Source: CBDDEC01 sp965226785 (GTDB taxonomy: Bacteria; Chloroflexota; Dehalococcoidia; UBA2979). Taken from it: a stretch of 64,000 nt of DNA. The position numbers and the translations under genes were made by a program. Each line of letters opens with the position of its first letter. The stretch's first letter is position 1. Shown here in pieces: positions 1 through 9,979 of this stretch. Where the stretch lies: assembly GCA_965226785.1 (NCBI GenBank), contig CBDDEC010000004.1:1178001-1242000 (forward strand), read 5' to 3'. The notes under the pieces were generated by a model. That model saw only the letters and a list, made by a program, of their open reading frames with translations, was not told the DNA's origin and made no database searches.

Positions 1-180
1 ACGCCGCGCTGCCGCCTCCCGACGTGATCGTCGCCAACGTCCCCAGGCGCTCCGCATGTTCGCCCACGTGCGGACGCCGGCCGCGCGCCACCAGCGCCCG
101 CTGCGGATCGCCTCGCTTCGCAGCCACTCCCACGAGCGGCGCAGCGCCTCCAGAACCTGGGTGCCGAAGTCGTCGTTCAT
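1..180 (-). CDS. Unknown protein, N-terminal 60 codons only (runs off the window)
   Basis: An ATG lies one base after the alaS stop (TGA-C-ATG on the minus strand), and the frame stays open to the window edge, giving 60 residues. The visible part is rich in Trp and Arg (motifs such as SWEWL, GRWW, WGRWRR) and begins MNDDFG. I recognise no family. In many bacteria the gene after alaS is ruvX, but this N-terminus does not resemble RuvX. The tight junction indicates co-transcription and probably translational coupling with alaS. The Trp/Arg-rich start could be the cytoplasmic lead of a membrane protein, which is only a guess. Confidence 0.5.
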   Translation of the reverse strand, partial: MNDDFGTQVLEALRRSWEWLRSEAIRSGRWWRAAGVRTWANMRSAWGRWRRSRREAAARR

Positions 181-181
181 G

Positions 182-2860
182 TCAGCTGGCGTCGCCACCG
201 AGGACGCGCTGCGCCGTGTCGCGCGCGACCTCGAGGGCCTCATCGATCTTCGAGGCATCGCGTCCGCCGGCCTGTGCAAGCTGTGGCCGTCCTCCTCCGC
301 CACCGCCCGCGATCTGCGCCGCCGCCCGCACGACCTCATCGGCGCGCAGCCCGCGCTCGACGACATCGTCGGTCGCCGCGGCGATGAACATCGGCCGCCC
401 GTCGACCTCGGCCGCGAGCGTTACGAAGGCGCTGCCGAGCTTCGAGCGCAGCCGGTCGACCATCGGCTTCATCGCGTCGGCGGAGTCGACGACCACCCGT
501 GCAATCACGACGTGCGTCCCATCGATCTCGACCGCGGAGCCGACGAGGTCGTCCGCCGCGCCGGAAGCTACGGCCAGTTCCGCCTCGTCAGCGCGCCGGC
601 GCTCGGCCGCGAGTTGCTCCTCGAGCGCGTCGATGCGCGCGAGCACCTCGTCGTCGGGCACGCGGAAGCGGTGGGAGAGCTCGGTGACCTGATCGCTCCG
701 CGCTTCGGCGTAGGCCTCCGCTTCAGGGCCGGTCAGAGCCTCGATGCGGCGCATGCCGGCGCCGATCGAGCCGTCGGCGACGATCACGAGGATGCCGATC
801 TCTCCGGTCGAGCGGAGGTGCGTTCCGCCGCAGAGCTCACGGCTGTAACACTCGGCGCTGTGCTCGTGGCCCATCCCTCGGGCCTCGCAGTACTCGACCA
901 TACGCACCCGCGCCGTGTAGCGATCCTCGAAGAAGGCGATCGCTCCGCGGTCGATGGCCTCTTCGTAATCCAGCTCGACCGTTTCGCTGCGGATGTTCTC
1001 GCGGATCTTTTCGTTCACGAGTCGCTGGATCGAGCGCAGCTCCTCGGCCGTCGGCGCCTCCGGGTGCGTGTAATCGAACCGCAGCCGGTCCGGCCCAACG
1101 TACGAACCGGCCTGCCGCACGTGGCTGCCGAGGATCTGTCGAAGCGCGGCGTGCAGCAGGTGGGTGCCGGTGTGATTGCGTTCGCTGCCACGCCGCCATG
1201 TGCCGTCGACCGCCGCCTCGGCCGCCTCTCCGAGGGCGATCGATCCTTCGGTGACGCGCCCGCTGTGGACGATCGCATCGCCGTACTGCTGCACGTCCTC
1301 GACGGCGAAGCGTCCGCCCGGCGTCACGATCTCGCCGCGGTCGGCGACCTGGCCGCCACCCTCGGCGTAGAGGGCGGTGGTATCGAGGACCAGCTCGCCG
1401 CTCTCGTCGGCTGCGAGTTGTTCCACGCGGTCGCTGCCTTGCGCGATGAACGTCACCTCGCCCCGCGCGGTGAGACCGTCGTAACCCGCGAACGTCGAGG
1501 TCAGCTCGAGCGACGCGTAGCGCTGGGCGCGGTCTGTGTCGTCGACCGTGAACTCGGCGCCCTTCGAGCGCTCGCGCTGAGCCGCCATCTCGGCTTCGAA
1601 GGCGGCCTCATCGACCTCGTAGCCACGCTCCCGCGCGACCTCGATGGTCAGCTCGGGCGGCAGGCCGTGCGTGTCGTAGAGGGTGAACATGTCGCGACCG
1701 GGAATGCGCTTTGACTCGCGCTCACGCTCGAGCACGTCCTCGAGCAGCTCGAGCCCGCGGTCGAGCGTATCGAGGAAGCGGCGCTCTTCGATGCCGACGA
1801 GACGCTGGATGAACTCGCGCTGGTCGGCCAGCTCCGGATTCGCTTGCAGCGAGTGTTCGATGGCCGTGCCGACCAGCTCCTCGAGGAAGGGTTCGTGCCG
1901 GCCGATGCGATTGGCGAAGTAGATAGCGCGCCGCAGCACCCGCCGCAGGACATAGCCGCGGCCCTCGTTCGAGGGCAGCACGCCGTCGTTGATGAGGAAG
2001 GAGATGGCGCGCGCGTGGTCGGTCATCACCCGCAGCGCCTGCGCGACTTCGTGGTTCTCCTCCGGGTCGTAGGTACGTCCTGAGATGCCCTCGGCAGCAG
2101 CGACCACCTCGCGCAGCTCATCCGTCTCGTAGACGGCACGCACGTCCTGGAGCACGGAGGCGAGGCGTTCGAGCCCGGCGCCGGTGTCGATGTTCGCGGC
2201 CGGCAGGTCGGTCTGCACGCCCTCCTCGTCCTGGAAGTAGGTCATGAAGACCAGGTTCCAGATCTCAAGGAAGCGACCGCACTCGATGTCCGGATGGCAC
2301 TCGCCAGCTTCGCAGTGGCGGCAGCCCTCGGTCGGTCCCCAGTCGTAGTGCAGCTCGGAGCACGGCCCGCAGGGGCCGCTGTCGCCGGGCGGACCCCACC
2401 AGTTCCCCTGCGCAGCGGTGTAGCGCGAGATGCGCTCGGGCGGGACGCCGCGCTGCTCCCACAGTTCGAACGCCTCGTCGTCAGTCAGGAAGACGGTGGC
2501 CCAGAGTCGTTCCTCCGGGATGCCGAGGACCCCGGTCAGGAACTCCCACGCCCACTCGATCGCCTCGGGCTTGAAGTAGTCCCCGACGGAGAAGTTGCCC
2601 AGCATCTCGAACATCGTGAGGTGGGTGTCGTCGCCCACGTCCTCGACATCCGTCGTGCGGAAACAGCGCTGGATCGAGGTCAGCCGCGGCGCCGGAGGCT
2701 CTTCGAGGCCCATGAAGTACGGCTTGAACTGAACCATGCCGGCATTGGTGAAGAGCAGAGTCGGATCGCCGTGCGGCACCAAGGAGGACGAGGGAATACG
2801 GCGATGACCGCGTGCCTCGAAGAACTCGAGGAACGCCGCACGGAGTTCGTCGACGGTCAC
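182..2860 (-). CDS. alaS: Alanyl-tRNA synthetase
   Basis: Charges tRNA-Ala with alanine in the cytoplasm and edits mischarged Ser/Gly. The 892-residue length is normal. The N-terminal class II catalytic domain shows FTNAGMVQFK, the motif-2 region RCFRTTDVEDVG, and the IDTGAGLERL stretch. The editing domain carries HTGTHLLH and the distal CGGTH zinc-binding elements, followed by a coiled and C-Ala region with a GAGMRRIEAL-like segment. A Cys-rich insertion (CRHCEAGECHPDIEC) precedes RFLEIWN and may bind an extra zinc. The start is GTG. A sigma-70-like promoter lies about 110 bp upstream, leaving a leader of roughly 105 nt in which I see no T-box core. Confidence 0.98.
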   Translation of the reverse strand: MTVDELRAAFLEFFEARGHRRIPSSSLVPHGDPTLLFTNAGMVQFKPYFMGLEEPPAPRLTSIQRCFRTTDVEDVGDDTHLTMFEMLGNFSVGDYFKPEAIEWAWEFLTGVLGIPEERLWATVFLTDDEAFELWEQRGVPPERISRYTAAQGNWWGPPGDSGPCGPCSELHYDWGPTEGCRHCEAGECHPDIECGRFLEIWNLVFMTYFQDEEGVQTDLPAANIDTGAGLERLASVLQDVRAVYETDELREVVAAAEGISGRTYDPEENHEVAQALRVMTDHARAISFLINDGVLPSNEGRGYVLRRVLRRAIYFANRIGRHEPFLEELVGTAIEHSLQANPELADQREFIQRLVGIEERRFLDTLDRGLELLEDVLERERESKRIPGRDMFTLYDTHGLPPELTIEVARERGYEVDEAAFEAEMAAQRERSKGAEFTVDDTDRAQRYASLELTSTFAGYDGLTARGEVTFIAQGSDRVEQLAADESGELVLDTTALYAEGGGQVADRGEIVTPGGRFAVEDVQQYGDAIVHSGRVTEGSIALGEAAEAAVDGTWRRGSERNHTGTHLLHAALRQILGSHVRQAGSYVGPDRLRFDYTHPEAPTAEELRSIQRLVNEKIRENIRSETVELDYEEAIDRGAIAFFEDRYTARVRMVEYCEARGMGHEHSAECYSRELCGGTHLRSTGEIGILVIVADGSIGAGMRRIEALTGPEAEAYAEARSDQVTELSHRFRVPDDEVLARIDALEEQLAAERRRADEAELAVASGAADDLVGSAVEIDGTHVVIARVVVDSADAMKPMVDRLRSKLGSAFVTLAAEVDGRPMFIAAATDDVVERGLRADEVVRAAAQIAGGGGGGRPQLAQAGGRDASKIDEALEVARDTAQRVLGGDAS

Positions 2861-2971
2861 GGTCTCGCCCTCTCGCCCCGCTGCGTACCAGTATGCGCGG
2901 ACTCAGCCTGCCGGACCATGAGGAGGTCTACCCGGCGTCTGCTGATCACCTGTAGAGACGGGACGGTTCCG

Positions 2972-3001
2972 AGTGTAGAATGTCGTTCAGAAACGGGTCA
3001 A
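2972..3001 (-). promoter_or_regulatory. Putative sigma-70 promoter of alaS
   Basis: On the minus strand a TTGACC hexamer (2996-3001) is separated by 18 bp from TACACT (2972-2977). Both are close to the -35 and -10 consensus. Transcription would begin near 2965, leaving a leader of about 105 nt before the alaS GTG. No T-box specifier or AGGGUGG-type antiterminator core is visible in that leader. Confidence 0.55.
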
Positions 3002-3157
3002 TTTCAGGCGGTCTCCACGCCCGTACCGCCATCGGAGTGTCTTCACACCGTCCATGGTCGACGACCCCGTTCCTGATCAACCTCCGCCAGCCGACAAACC
3101 CGACCGCTCGAGTGTGCCGACGAGCCGCGTTGTGTCGCGCCTGATCGCTTGCCGCTG

Positions 3158-4579
3158 ATGGCCAGCGAACGCGCGCCCCTCGCGCAGCCGATGACGGCGG
3201 CCGCGGCCAGCCTCGAGGACTTCAGTGTCGTCGTGCTCGCCGCCGGGCGCGGAACGCGCATGCGTTCCGCTCTGCCGAAGGCGCTGCACCACGTCGCCGG
3301 TGTGCCGATGGTGCGGCTGCTCTGCGACCTGGCGCGCGACGCCGGCGCTGGAGAGATCGTCGTAGTCGTGGCCCCCTCGACCGAGGCGGAGATCACCGCC
3401 GCCGTTGGCGATGGCGTCGGCGTCGCCGTGCAGTCGGAACCTCGAGGCACCGGCCATGCCGCCCTCGCTGCGCGCCCCGTGACCGCGCAGGGGCACGTGC
3501 TCGTCGTCAACGTCGACCTGCCGCTGCTCAGCCGGCGCACCTTGCTCGAGCTGGCCGGCCGCCACCTCGCCTCGACCTCCGCACTGACGTTCCTCACCGC
3601 CTACCTGGACGACCCGAGCGGCTATGGACGTGTCGTGCGCCGCAGCGGCCGCGTGCACGGCGTCGTCGAGGAGGCGGATGCCGATGCAGCCACGCGCGGC
3701 CAGCCCGAGGTGAATGCGGGTGTCTACGCTGCGGAGGCCGACTGGCTGTGGCCCACCCTCGAAGCGCTGCCCGCGGCGCCGAACGGCGAGATCTACTTGA
3801 CGGACATCATCGCCCGCTCGGTCGAGAGTTCTGGGGGCGTCGAGTCTTACCAGGTGATCGAGGCCGCGGAAGTGCAGCAGGTGAACGACCGTGTGCAGCT
3901 TGCCGACGTGGAACGCACGCTACGAGAGCGCATGCGGCAGCGGCTGATGGAGTCCGGAGTCACGCTCGTCGACCCGGCCACGACCTACATCGACGCGCAC
4001 GTCGAGGTGGCCGAGGACACGACCATCCTGCCCGGCACCCATCTGCTCGGCGAGACCTCGGTCGGGTCCGGGTGCCGCATCGGTCCCAACGCCATCGTCC
4101 GAGACACCACGATCGCCGACGGTTGCGAGATCGGTGCATCCACCCTCGAAGGAGCGCGCATCGGCAGCGGCTCAGACATCGGGCCGTACTGCCATCTCCG
4201 TCCGGACGCCGTCGTCGGCGAGCGCGTGCACCTCGGCAACTACGTCGAGGTAAAGGCGACATCGATTGGTGACGAAACTCAGGTAGGACATTTCTCCTAT
4301 CTCGGCGATGCCGAGATCGGCGCCGGGGTCAACGTCGGTGCGGGCACGATCACCGCAAACTACGATGGCTCCGCGAAGCACACGACGGTGATCGAGGATG
4401 GCGCCTTCATCGGGAGCGACACCATCCTCGTCGCGCCGGTCGCCGTACGGGCCCGCGCCCGCACGGCCGCGGGCGCGGTCGTGACGAAGGACGTGCCCTC
4501 GGGGGAGCTTGCCGTAGGCATGCCCGCCGAGGTGCGAGGGAGCGAAGGGGGGTCACCGGCCGGTCCAAGCGAGCGTTAG
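3158..4579 (+). CDS. glmU: Bifunctional UDP-GlcNAc pyrophosphorylase / glucosamine-1-phosphate acetyltransferase
   Basis: Makes UDP-GlcNAc from GlcN-1-P, acetyl-CoA and UTP for peptidoglycan precursors. The N-terminal Rossmann pyrophosphorylase has the signature VVLAAGRGTRMRSALPKALHH, and later EPRGTGHAA and NVDLPLLS. The C-terminal half is a left-handed beta-helix of hexapeptide repeats (positions near 270-440) with the acetyltransferase motif YVEVK and GAGTITANYDG. About 473 residues, a usual length. The start is uncertain: TTG 3149, ATG 3158 and ATG 3191 are in frame, and the last would leave an N-terminus as short as that of mycobacterial GlmU. The glmS gene for the preceding step lies 15 kb downstream. 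Confidence 0.96.
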   Translation: MASERAPLAQPMTAAAASLEDFSVVVLAAGRGTRMRSALPKALHHVAGVPMVRLLCDLARDAGAGEIVVVVAPSTEAEITAAVGDGVGVAVQSEPRGTGHAALAARPVTAQGHVLVVNVDLPLLSRRTLLELAGRHLASTSALTFLTAYLDDPSGYGRVVRRSGRVHGVVEEADADAATRGQPEVNAGVYAAEADWLWPTLEALPAAPNGEIYLTDIIARSVESSGGVESYQVIEAAEVQQVNDRVQLADVERTLRERMRQRLMESGVTLVDPATTYIDAHVEVAEDTTILPGTHLLGETSVGSGCRIGPNAIVRDTTIADGCEIGASTLEGARIGSGSDIGPYCHLRPDAVVGERVHLGNYVEVKATSIGDETQVGHFSYLGDAEIGAGVNVGAGTITANYDGSAKHTTVIEDGAFIGSDTILVAPVAVRARARTAAGAVVTKDVPSGELAVGMPAEVRGSEGGSPAGPSER

Positions 4580-4606
4580 CTCTGCGCGGATCGAGCCCTG
4601 CCAGGT

Positions 4607-5914
4607 TTGGATACCAGCTCACTCGTTGCCATCTTCATCCTGCTCGTCGCCGGCGCGCTGCTCGTCCTGATCGCAGCCGCGGAGGCCGGCATCACGTCGA
4701 TCAGCCGCAGTCGCATCCGCGTCGGTCAGGCCAATGGCCTGGGCGCGCTGCTCGAGAGCTACGTCGACCAGCGACAACAGTTGCTGCGCGTCTTCAGCGT
4801 CGCCTCGACGACGATGATCGTGATCGGCACCGCGACGCTGGGCTTCCTGCTGCTCGTCGATTCCTCCATCACCGGCGTCCGGCTTGTGGTCGTCGCGGGC
4901 GTCTCGCTCCTGGTCGTCGCGCTGCTGCGCCAGACGACGCGTTCGGTGGTCCAGCAGAACCCGGAGGCGTGGGCGGTCCGCCTCGCACGCCCGATCGCCT
5001 TGGTGCGCATCGCCTTTATGCCGCTGGCCTGGTTGATGAACGCCCCGATCGACCTGGCGCTGCGGGTGACGGGGCGCGCCAACGGTCATGCCCCCGTCGG
5101 CATCGCCGAGGAGCTCGAGGGCCTGCTCGACGCAGCGGACGGCGACGGAGCCCTTGCCGAGGAGCGGCGGATGATGCGAGGCGTGCTCGAGATGTCGGGC
5201 CAGACCGTCCGTGAGCTGATGACCCCGCGCACAGACCTCACGGCGGTCTCGACAGAGGCGTCCATTGGCGACGCCGTCAGGGTGATCGCCGAGTCAGGGT
5301 TCAGCCGCATCCCGTTGTACGAAGAGTCGCTCGACCGTATCTCCGGCGTGATCTACGCGAAGGACTTGCTCGCGTATCTGCGCACCGGCGACATCTCGCC
5401 AAGCCTGACCGATATCGCCCGCCCGCCCTACTTCGTCCCGGAGACGAAGCGCGCCAACGAACTCCTCGCGGACCTGCGACGCGACCAGGTGCACATGGTG
5501 ATCGCCGTTGACGAGTACGGCGGCACCGCGGGCGTCGTCACGGTGGAGGATCTCGTCGAGGAGATCGTGGGAGAGATCGCCGATGAGTACGACACCGAGG
5601 AGGTCGACGTGCAGTCGATCTCGAAGGACGAGGCGATTGTGGATGCCCGCCTCACCATCGACGAGCTGAACGAGCTGTTCGCCGTCGATATCGGCTCAGA
5701 GGACTTCGACACCGTTGGCGGCCTCATCTTTACGCTGCTCGGACGCCTCGCCGCCCCCGGCGACGAGGTGCGTGCCGGCGGCGATGACGACGAGGAGAGT
5801 GGGACGGGCGCGCTTGAGTTGCGGGTGCTCTCGATCCTCGGTCGGCGCATCAAGAAGGTGCGCGTTCGCCGCGCCGAGCCGATCGAGCAGCCTGAGACCG
5901 CTGAGGCGGTCTGA
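4607..5914 (+). CDS. CNNM/HlyC-CorC family membrane protein with CBS pair
   Basis: Predicted inner-membrane protein of the CNNM/CorB type, associated with Mg2+/Co2+ homeostasis (older name haemolysin C-like). The first 150 residues contain three to four hydrophobic segments starting with SLVAIFILLVAGALLVLIAAAEAG. Then comes the LEMSGQTVRELMTPR linker, a tandem CBS pair (roughly residues 200-320) including DEYGGTAGVVTVEDLVEEIVGEI, and a C-terminal CorC_HlyC domain with FDTVGGLIF. The start is TTG, 27 bp after glmU, so probably the same transcript. At 435 residues it is normal for the family. The transported ion cannot be read from sequence. Confidence 0.92.
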   Translation: MDTSSLVAIFILLVAGALLVLIAAAEAGITSISRSRIRVGQANGLGALLESYVDQRQQLLRVFSVASTTMIVIGTATLGFLLLVDSSITGVRLVVVAGVSLLVVALLRQTTRSVVQQNPEAWAVRLARPIALVRIAFMPLAWLMNAPIDLALRVTGRANGHAPVGIAEELEGLLDAADGDGALAEERRMMRGVLEMSGQTVRELMTPRTDLTAVSTEASIGDAVRVIAESGFSRIPLYEESLDRISGVIYAKDLLAYLRTGDISPSLTDIARPPYFVPETKRANELLADLRRDQVHMVIAVDEYGGTAGVVTVEDLVEEIVGEIADEYDTEEVDVQSISKDEAIVDARLTIDELNELFAVDIGSEDFDTVGGLIFTLLGRLAAPGDEVRAGGDDDEESGTGALELRVLSILGRRIKKVRVRRAEPIEQPETAEAV

Positions 5915-5978
5915 GCCACCCCCCGTTGTAGATTTGGTACAGACCGCCACTTGACGCGGTCGATACCCTGACCCTTCG

Positions 5979-7190
5979 ATGAGCGAACCGCACACAGATG
6001 CTCTTGGTGATGACCTGGCCTACTGGGTGGCGCTGCACCGCGTCCACCGCCTGGGCAGCGTGCGCTTCGGCGTGTTGGAGCGCGGGTTCGACAGCATGGA
6101 GCACGCGTGGCGGGCGGAGCGAAGTGAGCTGCTCACCGCCGGTCTCGACGCACGGACAGCGACGGCGCTGATCGAAGCCCGAGGGCGCATCGACCCGGCG
6201 GCCGAACTCGAGCGACTGAGCGAAGCGGATCTCGAACCGATCGCCCGTGTCGATCCGCGTTACCCCTCGAGGCTGCGCGAGATTGACGATGCGCCACCGC
6301 TGATCTACGTCCGCGGCGCCTGGCAGCCGGAGGATGAATGGAGCGTCGCCATGGTCGGGACGCGTCGCACGACGGCGTACGGCCGGCAGGTGGCAGCCGA
6401 GCTCTCGCGTGACCTCGCAGGCCACTCGGTGACCGTCGTCTCCGGTCTCGCACGCGGCATCGACACCATCTCCCACACCGCTGCTCTCGAGGCCGGCGGG
6501 CGCTCCGTCGCGGTGCTGGCACACGGGCTCGACCAGATTTACCCGCCGGAGAACCGAGGCCTGGCTGGGCGCATCGTCGAGCAGGGCGCGCTGATCACCG
6601 ACTACCCGCTGGGGACGAAGCCCCGGGCGGAGTTCTTTCCTCGACGCAACCGCATCCTGTCGGGCCTCTCGCTCGGGACCGTGATCGTCGAGGGCGACTA
6701 CAAGTCCGGCGCGATGATCACGGCGCGGCTCGCGGGCGAGCAGAACCGCGACGTTTTTGCGGTACCCGGGTCGATCTACGCACCGCAGTCGCGCGGTCCA
6801 CTGTCGCTGATCCGCGACGGTGCGCGGCCAGTGACCAGCGTGGAGGACATACTCGAAGCCCTCAACCTGACGATGATCGGGTCACAGCTCGACTTCAGCC
6901 GCGCGGCGCCGCCGGCGAACGAAGAGGAGGAACGCCTGATGGCGGCCCTGACGCACGAACCGCGCCATGTGGACGAGGTGGCTCGTGAGAGTGGATTGGC
7001 CGCAGGGGAAGTGTCGGCTACGCTCGCATTGCTTGAATTGAAGGGGCTCGTGCGCGATCTGGGCGGCATGCAGTTCGTCCGAGTGCGCGAGGCGGCGGCG
7101 GGTTACGGAGGTTCCGGGGACGGCGATCACCTGACGAGCCGCAGCGGCGGCACGTCCGATCCCGGCCCGGGAAGCGAGGAATCCCGTTGA
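5979..7190 (+). CDS. dprA: DNA-processing protein DprA/Smf
   Basis: Loads RecA on incoming single-stranded DNA during natural transformation and is also found in non-competent species. A short N-terminal helical region (residues 1-75) precedes the Rossmann-like Smf domain with MVGTRRTTAYGR, VSGLARGIDTISHTAAL, GLDQIYPPEN and SGAMITARLAGEQNRDVFAVPGS-type motifs. A C-terminal winged-helix DprA_WH region (about 310-375, EPRHVDEVARESGL) follows. Length 403. Its stop overlaps the topA TTG start (TTGA), the widely conserved dprA-topA arrangement, so the two are likely translationally coupled. Confidence 0.96.
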   Translation: MSEPHTDALGDDLAYWVALHRVHRLGSVRFGVLERGFDSMEHAWRAERSELLTAGLDARTATALIEARGRIDPAAELERLSEADLEPIARVDPRYPSRLREIDDAPPLIYVRGAWQPEDEWSVAMVGTRRTTAYGRQVAAELSRDLAGHSVTVVSGLARGIDTISHTAALEAGGRSVAVLAHGLDQIYPPENRGLAGRIVEQGALITDYPLGTKPRAEFFPRRNRILSGLSLGTVIVEGDYKSGAMITARLAGEQNRDVFAVPGSIYAPQSRGPLSLIRDGARPVTSVEDILEALNLTMIGSQLDFSRAAPPANEEEERLMAALTHEPRHVDEVARESGLAAGEVSATLALLELKGLVRDLGGMQFVRVREAAAGYGGSGDGDHLTSRSGGTSDPGPGSEESR

Positions 7191-9979
7191 CCACTGATAC
7201 TGATCGCAGCGACGACGCGACCCAGGGCGACGCCGTCACGGACGACGCCATCCCCGGTAACGATGGCATCACGCGCCTCGTTATCGTCGAGTCGCCGGCC
7301 AAGGCGCGCACCATCGCGCAGTACCTCGGTCCCTCCTACATCGTCGAGTCCTCGATCGGTCACATCCGCGATCTGCCGTCGTCCGCGGCGCAGATCCCGA
7401 AGAAGTTCAAGGGAGAGTCCTGGGCCCGCCTCGGCGTGAACATCGAGAAGGACTTCGAGCCGCTCTATGTCATACCGCCCGACAAGACCTCACAGGTCAC
7501 GAAGCTGCGCAAGCTGCTCAAGCAGGCCGACGAGCTCTACCTCGCCACTGACGAGGACCGCGAGGGGGAGGCCATCGCCTGGCACCTGAGCGAGGTGCTG
7601 AAGCCGAAGGTCCCCGTGTACCGCATGGTCTTCCACGAGATCACTGAGCAGGCCATCGCCGAAGCGATTCGCAACCCCCGCGAGATCGACCAACCCGTGG
7701 TGCGCGCGCAGGAGGCGCGGCGCATCCTGGACCGGCTGTTCGGCTACGAGGTCTCGCCCGTGCTCTGGAAGAAGGTCAAGCCACGGCTGTCAGCCGGCCG
7801 CGTGCAGTCCGTCGCCGTCCGTCTCGTCGTCGACCGCGAGCAGGAGCGCATGGCGTTCGTCAGCGCCTCCTACTGGGACATCGACGCCGATCTGCGGACG
7901 CGCACTAAAGAGCCAGCGCAGCTGCGGGCGCGCCTCGTTGAACTCGACCGCCAGCGCATCGCCAGCGGTCGCGACTTCGAGGCCACCTCCGGCGTCATGG
8001 CCGAGGGCAGCGAATCGCGTCTCCTCGACGAGTCGTCCGCCACTGCCCTCGCTGAACGCCTCCGCACCGCGACGTTCGCCGTCACGGACGTCACCGAGCG
8101 CCCGTACACGCAGCGACCTCCGGCGCCGTTCATCACGTCAACGTTGCAGCAGGAGGCCGGGCGCAAGCTGCGCTACACCGCGCAGCGCACGATGCAGGTG
8201 GCTCAGCGGCTGTACGAGAACGGCTACATCACCTACATGCGCACCGATTCCACCGACCTCTCGCAGCAGGCGGTGACGGCGGCGCGCGAGCAGATCGCCT
8301 CGCTGTATGGTCGGGAATACCACCCCGACCAGCCTCGTCGCTACACCACCTCGACCGAGGGCGCGCAGGAGGCGCACGAGGCGATCCGGCCGGCCGGCGA
8401 GCGCTTCCGGACGCCGGAGAGTGTGCAGGGCGAGCTCGACCCGGACGCGGCGCGGCTCTACGACCTGATCTGGAAGCGCACCATTGCCTCGCAGATGAGC
8501 GACGCGAAGGGTGTGCGTACACAGGTGCGCCTCGACGCCGACGCGGGCGACCTCGGCGTCGCGACCTTCCACACCTCGGGCAAGGTGATCCAGTTCCCGG
8601 GCTTCCTGCGCGCGTACGTCGAGGGTTCGGACGACCCTGATGCGGAGCTCGAAGACCAGGAGCGCATCCTGCCCCAACTCGAGGTTGCCCAGCCGTTGGA
8701 CGCGACGGACACCGAGGCCAGTGGGCACGAGACGCAGCCGCCGAACCGCTGGACAGAAGCGAGCCTGATCCGCGAGCTCGAGGAGCGCGGTATCGGGCGG
8801 CCGTCCACCTACGCCTCCATCCTGCAGACGATCCAGGACCGCGGGTACGTCTGGAAGAAGGGCTCCGCCCTCGTCCCCAGCTTCACCGCCTTCGCCGTGG
8901 TTCAGCTCCTCGAGGAGCACTTCCCGGTGCTCGTCGACCTCGGCTTCACCGCGCGCATGGAGGAATCGCTCGACGAGATCGCGGAGGGCGAGCGTGAACC
9001 GAAGCCGTGGCTGCATGACTTCTATTACGGCGATCCGAACGCCCCTGACGACGACCCGATGGGTCGGGAGGGGCTGCACGGCACGATCGAGGGCGGCTGG
9101 GAGGCCATCGACGCGCGCGCCATTTCATCGATCCCGCTCGGGCTCGACGAGGACGGGCGGCTGGTCGCCGTACGCGTCGGCCGCTACGGGCCGTACGTGC
9201 AGGCCGGGGATGAGGAGCTGCGCGCCGAGGTGCCAGAGGACCTCGAGCCGGATGAGATGGACCTAGCATTCGCGCTGGAGCTGCTGCATCAGCGCAGCCT
9301 TGGCGACCGCCAGATTGCCACGTGGGCCGAGACCGGCGAGCCGGTGTACCTCAAGACCGGCCGCTACGGCCCCTATGTCCAGGTCGGCGAGAACCCGGAG
9401 CCGGTCAAAGGCAAGGCGAAGAAGGACGCGCCGAAACCTCGCAGAGCGTCGCTCTGGCCCGATATGTCGATGGAAGATGTGACCGAGGCGCAGGCGCTCC
9501 AGGTGCTCGCGTTTCCGAAGGACCTCGGGCAGCACCCCGAGAGCGACGAGGCGGTCATGGTTCAGGACGGTCCGAACGGGCCGTATGTGAAGGCCGGCAG
9601 CGAGAGCCGGAGCCTCGAGGACCACGACCACATGCGGCGCATCACGCTCGACGAAGCGGTGGCACTGCTCAAGGAGCCGCGCCGCCGCCGCGGTCAGCCC
9701 GCGCAATCGGTCCTCAAGGAGCTGGGCAAGCACCCCGACTACGACTCGCCGATCACTGTCCGCGAGGGGCGGTTCGGGCCCTACGTCACAGACGGCACGG
9801 TCAACGCGTCGCTCCCCAAGGGACGCGAGCCGGGCGGCGTGACTCAGCAGGATGCCCTCGACTGGCTCGCCGCCCGCGAGGAGCGGCTCCGCTCCGAGGG
9901 CAAAGACCCGCGCGCGAAGAAAGCGCCGGCACGGCGGCGGACTTCGCGTCGGCCTCGACGGAAACCGCGCGCATCCTGA
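7187..9979 (+). CDS. topA: DNA topoisomerase I (type IA)
   Basis: Relaxes negatively supercoiled DNA through a 5'-phosphotyrosine intermediate. The TOPRIM domain has IVESPAKARTIAQYLG and the acidic triad in TDEDREGEAIAWH. The catalytic tyrosine is about residue 350, in YITYMRTDSTDLS. The C-terminus has no Cys4 zinc ribbons. Instead it carries four repeats of the GRYGPYVQ type (near residues 665, 725, 790 and 865; topoisomerase C-terminal repeat) and ends in a very basic Lys/Arg tail, as in actinobacterial enzymes. The start is TTG overlapping the dprA stop, and the stop overlaps the next gene's ATG. 930 residues. Confidence 0.97.
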   Translation: MTTDTDRSDDATQGDAVTDDAIPGNDGITRLVIVESPAKARTIAQYLGPSYIVESSIGHIRDLPSSAAQIPKKFKGESWARLGVNIEKDFEPLYVIPPDKTSQVTKLRKLLKQADELYLATDEDREGEAIAWHLSEVLKPKVPVYRMVFHEITEQAIAEAIRNPREIDQPVVRAQEARRILDRLFGYEVSPVLWKKVKPRLSAGRVQSVAVRLVVDREQERMAFVSASYWDIDADLRTRTKEPAQLRARLVELDRQRIASGRDFEATSGVMAEGSESRLLDESSATALAERLRTATFAVTDVTERPYTQRPPAPFITSTLQQEAGRKLRYTAQRTMQVAQRLYENGYITYMRTDSTDLSQQAVTAAREQIASLYGREYHPDQPRRYTTSTEGAQEAHEAIRPAGERFRTPESVQGELDPDAARLYDLIWKRTIASQMSDAKGVRTQVRLDADAGDLGVATFHTSGKVIQFPGFLRAYVEGSDDPDAELEDQERILPQLEVAQPLDATDTEASGHETQPPNRWTEASLIRELEERGIGRPSTYASILQTIQDRGYVWKKGSALVPSFTAFAVVQLLEEHFPVLVDLGFTARMEESLDEIAEGEREPKPWLHDFYYGDPNAPDDDPMGREGLHGTIEGGWEAIDARAISSIPLGLDEDGRLVAVRVGRYGPYVQAGDEELRAEVPEDLEPDEMDLAFALELLHQRSLGDRQIATWAETGEPVYLKTGRYGPYVQVGENPEPVKGKAKKDAPKPRRASLWPDMSMEDVTEAQALQVLAFPKDLGQHPESDEAVMVQDGPNGPYVKAGSESRSLEDHDHMRRITLDEAVALLKEPRRRRGQPAQSVLKELGKHPDYDSPITVREGRFGPYVTDGTVNASLPKGREPGGVTQQDALDWLAAREERLRSEGKDPRAKKAPARRRTSRRPRRKPRAS

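Noticed and set aside
2861..2965. T-box riboswitch in the alaS leader
   Set aside because: The roughly 105-nt leader has no AGGGUGG-type antiterminator bulge and no recognisable specifier loop; too short for a full T-box plus terminator.
3077..3658. Minus-strand frames of 184-193 codons opposite the glmU 5' end
   Set aside because: Low-complexity composition with no motifs; directly antisense to the GlmU pyrophosphorylase domain.
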